Below are positions 14,369 to 23,414 of a stretch of 64,000 nucleotides of DNA, one piece after another; positions within the stretch are counted from its first letter, which is position 1; each line of letters starts with the position of its first letter. Under the pieces are notes generated by a model that had not been told where the DNA came from, did no database searches, and saw nothing but the letters and a program-made list of their open reading frames with translations. Origin of the DNA: Streptomyces gilvus (GTDB lineage: Bacteria; Actinomycetota; Actinomycetes; Streptomycetales; Streptomycetaceae); contig NZ_JAKWBE010000031.1 in NCBI RefSeq assembly GCF_022513565.1, forward strand, positions 1 through 64,000, given 5' to 3'. Position numbers and translations under genes: made by a program.

Positions 14369-16147
14369 CTAGAGCGCCCCGGCGATGTCCAGCGCCGCGA
14401 TGTAGCCGAAGGTCATCGCGGGACCGATGGTCGACCCGGCGCCCGCGTAGCTGTGGCCCATCACGGCGGCGCTGGCGTTCCCGGCGGCGTACAGGCCGGG
14501 GATGACGGACCCGTCGGCCCGCAGCACCCGCGCCCGCGCGTCCGTCACCAGTCCGCCCTTGGTGCCCAGGTCGCCCGGGACGATGCGGAAGGCGTAGTAC
14601 GGCGGCAGCCAGAGCGGGGCGAGGCAGGAGTTCGGGAGGACGGAGGGGTCGGTGTAGTAGTGGTCGTACGCGCTGTCGCCGCGCCCGAAGTCCGTGTCCG
14701 TCCCTTTCAGGGCGAGGGAGTTGAAGCGGTCGACGGTGGCGCGCAGCGCGGCCGCCGGGACGCCGACGGATGAGGCGAGGGCGTCGAGGGTCCAGGCCTT
14801 GTACGCGGCGCCGGAGCTGTACCAGTCGTCGGGGAAGGTGAAGGTGGGGGCGACGTCCTTGAAGAGGTACCGGTCGCGGTAGTTCTGGTCGACGATCAGC
14901 CAGGCCGGGATGTCGGGATCGGTGGGGTCGCGCCGGTACATGGTGTGGACGACGTCGCTGTAGGGGGCGGCCTCGTTGACGAACCGCGCGCCGGCCGCGT
15001 TGATGAGCAGACCGCCGGGGAGGGTGCGTTCGGCGAGGCAGAAGTACGGCTGGTCGGGCAGCGGGATGGCAGGACCCCACCAGGCGTCCTCCATCAGCCC
15101 GAGCGCGCCGCCCACCTGCTGCCCGGCCCGGATCCCGTCGCCGGTGTTCTCCTTCGCGCCGACCGTCCAGTCGGTCCCGATGGGCTGCTGCTGATACTGG
15201 GCGCGCATGGCGGCGTTGTGCTCGAACCCACCGGAGCCGACCACGACGGCACGGCGGGCGCGTACGAGGCCGGAGGTGCCGTTCTTCGTGACGACCGCGC
15301 CGGTGACGGCACCGCCCTCGACGTACAGGCTGGTCAGCGGGGTGCTGAGCCACACCGGAGCCCCGGCGTCCATGAGCCCCTTGCGCAACCCGGCGGCGAG
15401 CGACTGCCCCATGGTCAGCGGCTTCTGCCCGAGCAGCGCCGCCTTGGTGCCGCGGGCCAGGCACTCGGTGGCGACCGCGGCGCCCTTGACGCTCACGGCG
15501 GCGAGGGCGAGCCACTTGTAGTCGGCGCTGAAGACGACCATGCCGGCGGGGACCTGCATGTACGGCGGGTTGAGGTGGGCGAGTTCGGCGCCGAGCAGGT
15601 TGCCGTCGAACTGGTCGGGCTCGATGGAGCGGCCGTTGGGGAGGCCACCGGGCAGCTCGGGGTAGTAGTCGCTGTAGCCCTCCATCCACCGGAAGCGCAG
15701 CGGGCTGTTGGCCATCACGAAGGAGATCATGTCGGGGCCGTGGGCGAGGAAGGCCTGCTGCCGGGCCGCGGGGACGTCCGATCCGACCACCGCGGCGAGA
15801 TAGGCGGCGGCCTTGGCGGGGGTGTCCGGGACGCCGGCGGCGAGGATCACGGAGTTGTTGGGGATCCACACCCCGGCTCCGGAACGGGCCGCCGACCCGC
15901 CGAAGGTGGCCGCCTTCTCCACGACCACGACACCGAGCCCCTGCCCCGCCGCGGTGAGGGCGGCGGTCATCCCGGCGGCACCGGAGCCGATGACGACGAC
16001 GTCGTACGTGCCGAGCAGGGGCAGATCGGCGGCACCGGCACCGTGGGCGCCCGCCGCGAGGGCGAGCCCCGCGCCGGCCGTCGTACCGAGCACCTGTCTG
16101 CGGGTGGGTCGGGCTGTACGTCTCGCACGGTCCGCGTTTGTGGACAT
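14369..16147 (-). CDS. Tat-exported FAD-dependent oxidoreductase (fumarate reductase/ketosteroid dehydrogenase type)
   Basis: 592 aa. Tat signal with RRQVLG near residue 17 followed by an Ala/Gly-rich h-region. FAD-binding GSGAAGMTAA at about residue 55, and the C-terminal FAD segment GLYAAGNASAAVMG followed by GAGSTIGPAM. This is the succinate dehydrogenase/fumarate reductase flavoprotein fold, closest in pattern to FAD-binding protein 2 members such as 3-ketosteroid dehydrogenases. The substrate cannot be read from sequence. Start at 16147 follows gaaggga; a longer frame to 16213 would bury the Tat signal. Stands alone. Confidence 0.85.
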   Translation of the reverse strand: MSTNADRARRTARPTRRQVLGTTAGAGLALAAGAHGAGAADLPLLGTYDVVVIGSGAAGMTAALTAAGQGLGVVVVEKAATFGGSAARSGAGVWIPNNSVILAAGVPDTPAKAAAYLAAVVGSDVPAARQQAFLAHGPDMISFVMANSPLRFRWMEGYSDYYPELPGGLPNGRSIEPDQFDGNLLGAELAHLNPPYMQVPAGMVVFSADYKWLALAAVSVKGAAVATECLARGTKAALLGQKPLTMGQSLAAGLRKGLMDAGAPVWLSTPLTSLYVEGGAVTGAVVTKNGTSGLVRARRAVVVGSGGFEHNAAMRAQYQQQPIGTDWTVGAKENTGDGIRAGQQVGGALGLMEDAWWGPAIPLPDQPYFCLAERTLPGGLLINAAGARFVNEAAPYSDVVHTMYRRDPTDPDIPAWLIVDQNYRDRYLFKDVAPTFTFPDDWYSSGAAYKAWTLDALASSVGVPAAALRATVDRFNSLALKGTDTDFGRGDSAYDHYYTDPSVLPNSCLAPLWLPPYYAFRIVPGDLGTKGGLVTDARARVLRADGSVIPGLYAAGNASAAVMGHSYAGAGSTIGPAMTFGYIAALDIAGAL

Positions 16148-16209
16148 GTCGGTCCCTTCTACCGGACGAGGACAAGGGGACCGGAATGTGGCGCGGGGGT
16201 CTTGGGAAG

Positions 16210-16662
16210 TCAAGAGCCGTGCCGGCCGGGGCCGAGCGGAAGTTCGGCCCAGACGGTCTTGCCGACGGCGCGCTGGGTGACACCCCAGGCGGCGGCGAGA
16301 AGGGTGACGAGAACGAGCCCCCGCCCCCGCTCACCGTCCGGCTCGTCGACGGCGAACCGCAGTTCTCGATCCCCGCGAGCGTCACTCACTTCGATACGCA
16401 GGGTCTCCTCGTCCGGCGACAGCGACAACCTCAGCTCGAAGTCCCGCCCGGGTACGCGCCCATGCGTGACGGCATTGGCTGCGAGCTCCGCGACGACGTG
16501 CTGTGCGGTGTCGTTCAGGTCGCTGTCGTGGGGGAATCCCCAGGCCTGCAGTTGCTGGGCGGTGAGGCGGCGGGCGAGTCGTGCACCCCGGGGCGTCGAG
16601 CTGAGGCGCTGGGTCAGTTCGGCGCTGGGAGTGCTGGTGGGGGTGGAGATTTCGGCGTTCAC
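16210..16662 (-). CDS. HATPase_c ATP-binding regulator (RsbW/anti-sigma-like)
   Basis: 150 aa from GTG 16662. GHKL fold motifs: N-box VVAELAANAVTHG (about 60-72), G1-like EVSDARGD and GRGLVLVTLLAAAWG. These belong to the anti-sigma-factor-like kinases that are numerous in Streptomyces. It is divergent from an XRE/DUF5753 gene followed by a DUF397 gene. This three-part arrangement recurs around whiJ-type regulators in the genus, and the proteins probably act in one regulatory circuit. Confidence 0.88.
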   Translation of the reverse strand: MNAEISTPTSTPSAELTQRLSSTPRGARLARRLTAQQLQAWGFPHDSDLNDTAQHVVAELAANAVTHGRVPGRDFELRLSLSPDEETLRIEVSDARGDRELRFAVDEPDGERGRGLVLVTLLAAAWGVTQRAVGKTVWAELPLGPGRHGS

Positions 16663-16776
16663 GTGACTGAGAGTGGCGGTTTGTCTCTACCCTGACCAGG
16701 GAGGACATGGCGACTGTGGGTAGCTGTACGGCTGCGTTCGGTGCGCGGTACGGGTTGTCGGGCGGGAGGGTGAGGC

Positions 16777-17631
16777 GTGGAGGACCGCAGGCCGGAGACA
16801 CCGGCGGAGGCCGAGGGGACGACGGGCTTGTTCACGGCACTGGGCAAGATGCTCAGGCTGCTGCGGGAGGGGAGGGGGCTGACGCAGAAGGAGTTCGGCG
16901 AGCTGGTGTCGTACGGGCCGGACCAGATCTCGGCGATGGAAAGGGGCGTACGGACGCCCCAGCCGGACTTCCTGGAGAAGGCGGACGAACTGCTCGACGC
17001 GGGCGGCTTGTTGAAGGAGGTCATCCCGGACGTCAAGGAGGCGATGGCTCGGGCGCGGACCAGGCATCCGGAGTGGTATCGGAGTTATGCGTCAATGGAG
17101 GCGGAGGCGGTGGAGCTGCACGTCTACGCCAACCAAGGAGTCCCGGGCCTGTTGCAGACCGCGGACTATGCCGAGGCCGTGTTCCGCCAGAGGCGGCCCT
17201 TCCTGAGCGAGGAGACCATTGAGAAGCGAGTGGCGGACCGGCTCTCGCGCCAGCGGGTCTTCGACCGTTGGCCGCCGCCCATCGTGAGCTACGTCCTCGA
17301 AGAGGTCTTGCTCGATCGGCCGATCGGCGGGCCGACCGTCTTCAGGGAACAACTGCTGCGTCTCCTGCAAGTCGGCGGCATGCGCAATGTCGAGATCCAG
17401 GTGATGCCGACGAGGTGCGAGGAACACCCCAACCTGGACAGCGCGTTCAACCTGCTGGTGCCCAAGGGGCATGGCCAGGTTGCCTATACGGAGGCACAGG
17501 GCTACCCCCGGCTGATCACCGACCGAGAAGAGGTCCGCAAGATCGCCGACCGCTATGGGATCATGCGGGCGATGGCGCTCTCTCCTTCGGAGTCCCGGGC
17601 GTTGGTCGAGAAGAAGCTGGAGGAGCTATGA
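16777..17631 (+). CDS. XRE-family regulator with DUF5753 domain (WhiJ-type)
   Basis: 284 aa; GTG start after gggagggtga. N-terminal helix-turn-helix (about 25-75: LRLLREGRGLTQKEFGELV ... SAMERG) and C-terminal DUF5753 (about 100-280; VPGLLQTADYAEAVF and the later TDREEV region). Family members pair with small DUF397 proteins; WhiJ, which represses development, is the studied example. The stop overlaps the DUF397 start (ATGA), so the pair is translationally coupled. Confidence 0.92.
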   Translation: MEDRRPETPAEAEGTTGLFTALGKMLRLLREGRGLTQKEFGELVSYGPDQISAMERGVRTPQPDFLEKADELLDAGGLLKEVIPDVKEAMARARTRHPEWYRSYASMEAEAVELHVYANQGVPGLLQTADYAEAVFRQRRPFLSEETIEKRVADRLSRQRVFDRWPPPIVSYVLEEVLLDRPIGGPTVFREQLLRLLQVGGMRNVEIQVMPTRCEEHPNLDSAFNLLVPKGHGQVAYTEAQGYPRLITDREEVRKIADRYGIMRAMALSPSESRALVEKKLEEL

Positions 17632-17882
17632 GCAACAGCGAACTCACCTGGTTCAAGTCCAGCTACAGCGGCGGCGAAGGCGGCGAATGCCTCGAAGTCG
17701 CCTACAGCTGGCGCAAATCCAGCTACAGCAGCGGCGAGGGCGGCGAATGCCTCGAAGTCGCCGTCACCCCCGCCACCGTCCACGTCCGCGACTCCAAGCA
17801 CCGCCCGGAAGACGGTCCCCACCTCACCGTCTCCCCCGCCGCCTGGGCCGCCTTCCTCTCCTCGTCCCGTTGGACGCGCTGA
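17628..17882 (+). CDS. DUF397 protein with internally duplicated motif
   Basis: 84 aa. Standard DUF397 proteins are about 60-65 aa with one WRKSSYSGGEGGxCxEVA motif. Here the motif occurs twice, WFKSSYSGGEGGECLEVA then WRKSSYSSGEGGECLEVA, before the usual VRDSKHRPEDGPHLTVSPAAWAAF end. Partner of the upstream DUF5753 regulator, with start overlapping its stop. The duplication could alter partner binding or stoichiometry. Confidence 0.9.
   Translation: MSNSELTWFKSSYSGGEGGECLEVAYSWRKSSYSSGEGGECLEVAVTPATVHVRDSKHRPEDGPHLTVSPAAWAAFLSSSRWTR
17649..17768 (+). repeat. 60-bp tandem duplication inside the DUF397 gene
   Basis: Two adjacent 60-bp units (17649-17708 and 17709-17768) that are nearly identical over their last 50 bp and preserve the reading frame. 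High identity implies a recent slip or unequal crossover. Confidence 0.8.
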
Positions 17883-18655
17883 CCCGGCAGACAAGCCTCC
17901 CCTCCCTCCTCGCCGTCTTCGCTCACCCCGACGACGAGTCGCTGGCAGCCGGTGGTGTGCTCGCACGGCATGCCGAGTCGGGGGCGCGGACCGGGGTGGT
18001 GACCGCCACCTGGGGGGAAGGGACCCGGCGGGCCGGGGAGTTGGCGGAGGCGTTGCGGATTCTCGGGGCCGGGGAGCCCCGACTGCTGGGGTACGCCGAC
18101 GCCCGGGTGCCCGAGTCCGCGCCCGGTCGCGCCCGGTTCTGCGACGCGCCGCTCGACGAGGTCGTGGGGCGGCTCGTGGCGCAGAGCCGGGAGTTCCGGC
18201 CCGACATCGTCGTCACGCACGACGCCTACGGCAATCTCAGCGGGCATCCCGACCATGTGCGGGCCCATCGGGTGACCGTGCTCGCGGTGGAAGCCGCCGG
18301 ATGGGCCCGGCTCCATCCCGGGGCCGGCACGCCCTGGCGGGTGGGGGCTCTTTATCTCGCCACTCATCCCGACTCCGCCGCCCGCGCGCTGGGGCATGTG
18401 CTGGTGCGGCCGGGCAGAGACCTGTTCAGCGTGCCCGACGAGCGGATCGATGTCGCCGTCGACGTCCGCCCCTGGGTGCGGCGGAAGCTCGATGCCGTGA
18501 TGGCTCATCGGAGTGAGGTCGAGCGGGGGGCGTTGCCGGGACGGCTTGCCGCGCTGCCCGAGGAGCTGAGAGCCCGCCTGATGTCCACCGAGTGGTACAC
18601 ACGTCACGGCAGCAGTGCGTACGAAACTGTTTCGTTTTGCAGTTGCACAGGGTAA
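17870..18655 (+). CDS. PIG-L/LmbE-family deacetylase
   Basis: 261 aa from TTG 17870, which overlaps the DUF397 gene by 13 bp; later GTG codons would remove the catalytic motif. Zinc motif AHPDDE (residues 18-23) and THDAYGNLSGHPDH, as in MshB, Mca and other N-acetyl-sugar or amide deacetylases. About 260 aa is normal for the family. Substrate unknown; mycothiol-pathway or antibiotic-tailoring members look alike. Its 3' end contains one of the operator-like palindromes of the neighbouring TetR fragment. Confidence 0.85.
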   Translation: MDALTRQTSLPSLLAVFAHPDDESLAAGGVLARHAESGARTGVVTATWGEGTRRAGELAEALRILGAGEPRLLGYADARVPESAPGRARFCDAPLDEVVGRLVAQSREFRPDIVVTHDAYGNLSGHPDHVRAHRVTVLAVEAAGWARLHPGAGTPWRVGALYLATHPDSAARALGHVLVRPGRDLFSVPDERIDVAVDVRPWVRRKLDAVMAHRSEVERGALPGRLAALPEELRARLMSTEWYTRHGSSAYETVSFCSCTG

Positions 18656-18692
18656 GGCCGAAGGCGGAAGGACACGTACGAAACCGTATCGT
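18621..18692. promoter_or_regulatory. Two TetR-type operator palindromes
   Basis: acgaaac-t-gtttcgt (18621-18635, perfect 7-1-7) and acgaaac-c-gtatcgt (18678-18692, one mismatch) lie upstream of the truncated TetR gene. The first is inside the deacetylase coding end. Half-site CGAAAC recurs at 19062 and 19103. Confidence 0.6.
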
Positions 18693-18714
18693 TCACCTGG
18701 GGAAGGTGAGGGAA

Positions 18715-19044
18715 GTGGCCGAGGTCGCAACGTCGCGGCGCAGTCGGTTCACGGCCGAGCGTGAGGTCGAGCTGTACGAGACCGTGCTGGAGCTGCTCGG
18801 CGAGGTCGGGTACGACGGACTGACCATGGACGCCGTCGCCGCCCGCACCCGGACCAGCAAGGCGACGCTCTACCGCCAGTGGGGCGGCAAGGTCGAGCTG
18901 GTCGTCGAGGCGATGCGGCACAAGCAGGCCGGCGTCGTCTGCGAGGTCGACACCGGCTCGTTGCGGGGCGACTTCGAGGCCCTGCTCGCGCATGGCGACG
19001 AGCCCGCCATGGAGGAGACGTCCTTACTGATGCGCGGCCTTTAA
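18715..19044 (+). pseudogene. Truncated TetR-family regulator (DNA-binding domain only)
   Basis: 109 aa from GTG 18715 (an in-frame GTG at 18706 is also possible). The N-terminal helix-turn-helix is complete (YDGLTMDAVAARTRTSKATLYRQW), but TetR proteins are about 190-220 aa and this one stops after SLLMRGL, losing nearly all of the ligand-binding and dimerisation domain. Downstream sequence does not continue the family in any frame. Probably a decayed gene; a DNA-binding fragment with regulatory effect cannot be excluded. Confidence 0.7.
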
Positions 19045-19061
19045 TTGCTCAGCACATCGGT

Positions 19062-19120
19062 CCGAAACGGTTTCGTACAGCAAACGTATGCCACTCGCCC
19101 AGCGAAACTCAAACGTTTCG
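19062..19120. promoter_or_regulatory. Two further CGAAAC-type operators downstream of the TetR fragment
   Basis: ccgaaac-g-gtttcgt at 19062-19076, and cgaaac/gtttcg half-sites at 19103-19108 and 19115-19120 with a 6-bp gap. Operators after the end of a regulator gene are unexpected and suggest that a target gene was deleted here. Confidence 0.5.
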
Positions 19121-19161
19121 TTGGCGCCGCGCGGAGTGTGGGGCCGGTCACACGCGACCGC

Positions 19162-21078
19162 TCAGCGCGCGTACAGCCCCTCCACCTCCGCGGCGAAGTC
19201 CCGGAGCACGACCTCCCGGCGGAGCTTCATCGACGGGGTCAGATGCCCCTCCTCCTCGGTGAAGTCACGGGGCAGGACGGCGAACCGCCGGATCGACTCG
19301 GGTCTCGACACCAGCTTGTTCGCCTCGTCCACCGCCCTTTGCAGGACTTCCGTCAACTCCGGGTCGTCGACCAGGAGTTCCGGCGGGACGGGGTGTTTGC
19401 CGTTCATCCGGCGCCAGTGGCTGAGGCCGTCCATGTCGAGGGTGATGAGCGCCGCGATGTAGGGACGGCGGTCGCCGACGACCATCACCTGGGAGATCAG
19501 CGGGTGTTGGCGCAGCCAGTTCTCCAGCGGGGCCGGGGCCATGTTCTTGCCGCCCGCGGTGATCAGGATCTCCTTCTTGCGGCCGGTGATGGTCAGATAG
19601 CCCTCGTCGTCCAGGCGGCCGATGTCCCCCGTGGGGAACCAGCCGTCGGTCTGCGAGGGGATCACGCCACCGCCGTGCGGGTCCCAGTAGCCGCGGAAGA
19701 TCTGACCGCCGCTGAGCAGGATCTCGCCGTCGGCCGCGATCCGCACCCGGGTCCCGGGCAGCGGCCAGCCCACCGTGTCCAGCCGGGGTTTGAGCGGCGG
19801 GGTGACGGTCGCGGCGCCGGTCGACTCCGTGAGACCGTAGCCCTCGTAGATCTCCATGCCCGCGCCCGCGTAGAAGGCGGCCAGTCGGCGGCCGAGTGGG
19901 GAGCCGCCGGAGATGATGTGCCGGATCCTGCCGCCCATGGCGTTGCGGATACGGCGGTAGACCAGCGGGTCGTAGAAGGTGCGGGCCGCCTTCAGGGCCG
20001 CGTTCGGGCCCGAGCCGGTGCCGGCGTGCCGGGCCTCGGTCGCCTCGGCGTGCCGGACGGCCACGTTGACGGCGCGGTCGAAGACGGAGACCCGGCCGCC
20101 GCTCTCCGCCTTGGCCCGTGCGTTGTTGAAGACCTTCTCCAGCATGTAGGGGATGACCAGCAGGAAGGTCGGGCGGAAGCCGGCCAGGTCGGCCAGCAGG
20201 TCCTCGGCCTGCAGACTCGGGGCGTGGCCCAGGCGCACCCGGGCGCGGACGCAGGCGATCGCCACCATGCGCCCGAAGACGTGCGACATCGGCAGGAAGA
20301 GCAGGGTGGAGGGGTCGTCCGCCTTCGACTTGAAGATCGGGTAGAGCAGCTCGATCGCGTTGTCGACCTCGGACAGGAAGTTGCCGTGGGTGAGGACGCA
20401 GCCCTTGGGGCGGCCGGTGGTGCCCGAGGTGTAGATGACCGTGGCGAGCGTGTCGGGCACGAGCATCCCGCGCCGCACGCCGACCTCCTGGTCGGGGACG
20501 GGCTGCCCGAGTTCGGCGAGCCGGTCGAGGTGGCCCTTGTCGACGATCCACATGTGCCGCAGGTCGGGCAGCCGGCTCAGCTCCGGGCCGAGGGCCGCCG
20601 CCTGCTCCGCGTTCTCCGTGACGAGGGCCACCGCGCCGGAGTCCTGGAGGATCCAGCGGGTCTGGAAGACCGAGGAGGTCGGGTAGATGGGGACGGTCAC
20701 CAGGCCGGCCGCCCAGGCCGCGAAGTCCAGGAGCGTCCACTCGTAGATCGTCCGCGCCATCACGGCGATCCGGTCACCGGGGACCAGCCCCTCCGAGATC
20801 AGCCCCTTGGCCAGGCCCAGCACCTGCCGCGCGAACTCCGCCGCGGTGACGTCCGTCCAGCCGCCGTCCTCCGCGCGGCGGCTGAGGACGCGGGCGTCGG
20901 GCGCCGTGTCCGCGTTGTCGAACGGCAGGTCGGCGAGCGAGCCGTGTGTGGGCGGCGGCACGAGCGGGGGCACCGACGTCTCGCGTACCTCGCCGTCCAG
21001 CCGGCGGAGCTCCGGCTCGACGAGCTGGGGCACGCCGTCGTAGTCGGACGCGGAGGGGTAGGGCACGGACACGGACAT
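19162..21078 (-). CDS. Long-chain acyl-CoA ligase (AMP-forming), copy 1
   Basis: 638 aa from ATG 21078 after aggagag; a frame to 21150 adds a non-homologous stretch. ANL superfamily: P-loop YTSGTTGRPKG, YEGYGLTEST (A5), TGDIGRLDDEG (A7) and GRKKE with a C-terminal Lys region (PSMKLRRE). It activates fatty acids to acyl-CoA. FadD15-like by length and layout. Tandem paralogue of the gene at 21287-23245. A partly palindromic ttacc/ggtta site lies upstream at 21171. Confidence 0.9.
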   Translation of the reverse strand: MSVSVPYPSASDYDGVPQLVEPELRRLDGEVRETSVPPLVPPPTHGSLADLPFDNADTAPDARVLSRRAEDGGWTDVTAAEFARQVLGLAKGLISEGLVPGDRIAVMARTIYEWTLLDFAAWAAGLVTVPIYPTSSVFQTRWILQDSGAVALVTENAEQAAALGPELSRLPDLRHMWIVDKGHLDRLAELGQPVPDQEVGVRRGMLVPDTLATVIYTSGTTGRPKGCVLTHGNFLSEVDNAIELLYPIFKSKADDPSTLLFLPMSHVFGRMVAIACVRARVRLGHAPSLQAEDLLADLAGFRPTFLLVIPYMLEKVFNNARAKAESGGRVSVFDRAVNVAVRHAEATEARHAGTGSGPNAALKAARTFYDPLVYRRIRNAMGGRIRHIISGGSPLGRRLAAFYAGAGMEIYEGYGLTESTGAATVTPPLKPRLDTVGWPLPGTRVRIAADGEILLSGGQIFRGYWDPHGGGVIPSQTDGWFPTGDIGRLDDEGYLTITGRKKEILITAGGKNMAPAPLENWLRQHPLISQVMVVGDRRPYIAALITLDMDGLSHWRRMNGKHPVPPELLVDDPELTEVLQRAVDEANKLVSRPESIRRFAVLPRDFTEEEGHLTPSMKLRREVVLRDFAAEVEGLYAR

Positions 21079-21170
21079 GGCAGCTCTCCTGGGGCGTGCA
21101 GCTCGGTACCGCTCTGCAGTGGTACGTGCGGTGCGTACCGAGTTGTTCACCGGCGGTGCGTGGCCGGGAT

Positions 21171-21185
21171 GTTACCCCGGGTTAC
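21171..21185. promoter_or_regulatory. TTACC/GGTAA-like operator before acyl-CoA ligase copy 1
   Basis: gttaccccgggttac, an imperfect dyad resembling the sites at 23415 and 23459 between the second ligase and the FabG4-like gene. A common regulator, perhaps the TetR protein encoded at 25786-26448, is inferred. Confidence 0.35.
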
Positions 21186-21286
21186 AGCAGAAAGGATACG
21201 GCTCGGGCATGGCGAGTTCGTGATGATCCGGAGATGCTCCGGGGCCGGGGATGTGCAACCTTTACGGCAACGTGAACCTCCCTCAG

Positions 21287-23245
21287 CTATCGGACACCCT
21301 GACCTCCCTGGCCATAGGGGTCGTAGAGCTGCTCGATCTCCTCCTTGAACTCCTCGGCTATCGCCTCCCGGCGTAGCTTCATCGAGGGGGTCAGGTGACC
21401 GGAGTCCTCCGTGAAGTCGACGGGCAGGACGGTGAAGCGGCGGATGGACTCCGGGCGGGAGACCAGCTTGTTGGCCTCGTCGACGGCCCGTTGCAGGACC
21501 TGGTGCAACTCCTCGTCGTCCAGCAGCAGTTCGGCGGGGACCGGGTGCCTGCCCCGCATCCGGCGCCAGTGGTTGACGCCCTCCATGTCGAGGGTGACCA
21601 GGGCGCCGACGTAGGGGCGGGCGTCGCCGACCACCATGACCTGGGAGATCAGCGGGTGTTGGCGGAGCCAGTTCTCCAACGGGGCCGGGGCGACGCTCTT
21701 TCCGCCCGCCGTGATCAGCATCTCCTTCTTGCGGCCGGTGATGTGGAGGTAGCCGTCGTCGTCCAGCCGACCGATGTCGCCGGTGGCGAGCCAGCCGTCG
21801 GCGGTCGCGGGGACGACCCCGCCGGCGTTCGGGTCCCAGTAGCCGCGCAGGACATGACCGCCGGCCAGCAGGATCTCGCCGTCGGCCGCGATACGCACCT
21901 TCGTGCCGGGCAGCGGCCAACCGACCGTGCCCAGACGGGGTTTGAGGGGCGGGGAGACGGTGGCCGCGCCCGTGGTCTCGGTGAGCCCGTAGCCCTCGTA
22001 GACCTCGATGCCCGCGCCCGCGTAGAACGAGGCGAGCCGGCGGCCCAGCGGGGAGCCGCCGCAGATCATGTAACGGACCCGGCCGCCCATGGCGTTGCGG
22101 ATACGGCGGTAGACCAGCGGGTCGTAGAAGGCGCGGGCGGCCTTCAGCGCGGCGCCCGGGCCGGGGCCCGTGCCGGACTGGCGGGCCTCGCGCGCCTCGC
22201 CGTAGCGACAGGCGACGCCCACCGCGCGGTCGAAGACGCTCACCCGGCCGCCGGTCTCGGCCCGCGCGCGGGCCGCGTTGAACACCTTCTCCAGCATGTA
22301 CGGGATCGCGACGAGACAGGTCGGCCGGAAGCTCGCCAGGTCGGGCAGCAGCTCCTCCGACTTCAGGCTCGGCGCGTGCCCGAGCCGCACCCGGGCCCGT
22401 ATGCAGGCGACGGCCACCATCCGGCCGAAGATGTGCGACATCGGCAGGAAGTGCAGGATCGACGCCTCTTCGCTGGTCCGGGCGCGGAAGACCGGGTAGA
22501 GCAGCTCGACGGCGTTGTCGACCTCGGCGAAGAAGTTGCCGTGCGTGATCGCGCAGCCCTTGGGGCGGCCGGTGGTGCCCGAGGTGTAGACGATCGTGGC
22601 CAGCGTGTCGGGGCCCAGCATCCCGCGCCGTACGGCCACTTCCTGGTCCGGCACCTGTGCGCCGCGCTCCCCCAGGCGCTCCACATGCCCCTTCTCGATG
22701 ACCCACAGGTGCCGGAGGTCGGGCACGCGGTCCAGTTCGGGGCCGAGGGCCGCGGCCTGGGCGCCGGTCTCCGTCACCAGGGCCACCGCGCCGGAGTCCT
22801 GGAGGATCCAGCGGGTCTGGAAGAGGGAGGAGGTGGGGTAGATCGGCACGGTGACCAGGCCACAGGCCCAGGCGGCGAAGTCCAGGAGCGTCCACTCGTA
22901 GACGGTGCGGGCCATGACGGCGACGCGGTCGCCCGGGGTCAGACCGGTCGCGATCAGTCCCTTCGCCGTGACCAGCACCTCGGCGGCGAACTCGGCGGCC
23001 GTCACGTCCGTCCACGTGCCCGCCTCGGTACGGCGGCTGAGGACCCGGTCCTCGGGGGCGGTACAGGCGTTGTCGAAGGGCAGGTCGGCGAGCGAGCCGT
23101 GGCGCACCGCCGGGACGAAGGGCGGTACGGAGACCTCGCGCACCTCTCCGTCCAGCCGGCGGACGGCGGGCTCCACGAGGACCGGTGTGCCGTCGTACGC
23201 CGTGGAGTGGACCACCAGGTCGGCGGGCGGGTGCGAGGTGGACAC
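21287..23245 (-). CDS. Long-chain acyl-CoA ligase (AMP-forming), copy 2
   Basis: 652 aa from GTG 23245 (ggag 8-12 nt upstream). Same motifs as copy 1: YTSGTTGRPKG, YEGYGLTETT, TGDIGRLDDDG and GRKKE. Long stretches are identical or nearly so across the adenylation domain, so the two arose by tandem duplication and may differ in chain-length preference. Divergent from the FabG4-like gene through a 268-bp control region. Confidence 0.9.
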   Translation of the reverse strand: MSTSHPPADLVVHSTAYDGTPVLVEPAVRRLDGEVREVSVPPFVPAVRHGSLADLPFDNACTAPEDRVLSRRTEAGTWTDVTAAEFAAEVLVTAKGLIATGLTPGDRVAVMARTVYEWTLLDFAAWACGLVTVPIYPTSSLFQTRWILQDSGAVALVTETGAQAAALGPELDRVPDLRHLWVIEKGHVERLGERGAQVPDQEVAVRRGMLGPDTLATIVYTSGTTGRPKGCAITHGNFFAEVDNAVELLYPVFRARTSEEASILHFLPMSHIFGRMVAVACIRARVRLGHAPSLKSEELLPDLASFRPTCLVAIPYMLEKVFNAARARAETGGRVSVFDRAVGVACRYGEAREARQSGTGPGPGAALKAARAFYDPLVYRRIRNAMGGRVRYMICGGSPLGRRLASFYAGAGIEVYEGYGLTETTGAATVSPPLKPRLGTVGWPLPGTKVRIAADGEILLAGGHVLRGYWDPNAGGVVPATADGWLATGDIGRLDDDGYLHITGRKKEMLITAGGKSVAPAPLENWLRQHPLISQVMVVGDARPYVGALVTLDMEGVNHWRRMRGRHPVPAELLLDDEELHQVLQRAVDEANKLVSRPESIRRFTVLPVDFTEDSGHLTPSMKLRREAIAEEFKEEIEQLYDPYGQGGQGVR

Positions 23246-23414
23246 GGGCGACTCCAGATGTTCAACCCAGCTGCCCTGCGGGGGAGTTGTCGCAGGTCAA
23301 GGGGAGGAGATCGTACGGTGCCTGCGTGATGGTCCGGTGAGGGTACGGGGGTGGTCCGGCGGTGGGCGTGCGTCAGGGATGTGCAAGGTCGTCGCTTTTC
23401 ATGCCGAAAGGACG

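Noticed and set aside
19045..21348. Long plus-strand open frame continuing past the TetR fragment
   Set aside because: Antisense to the first acyl-CoA ligase; no recognisable domain.
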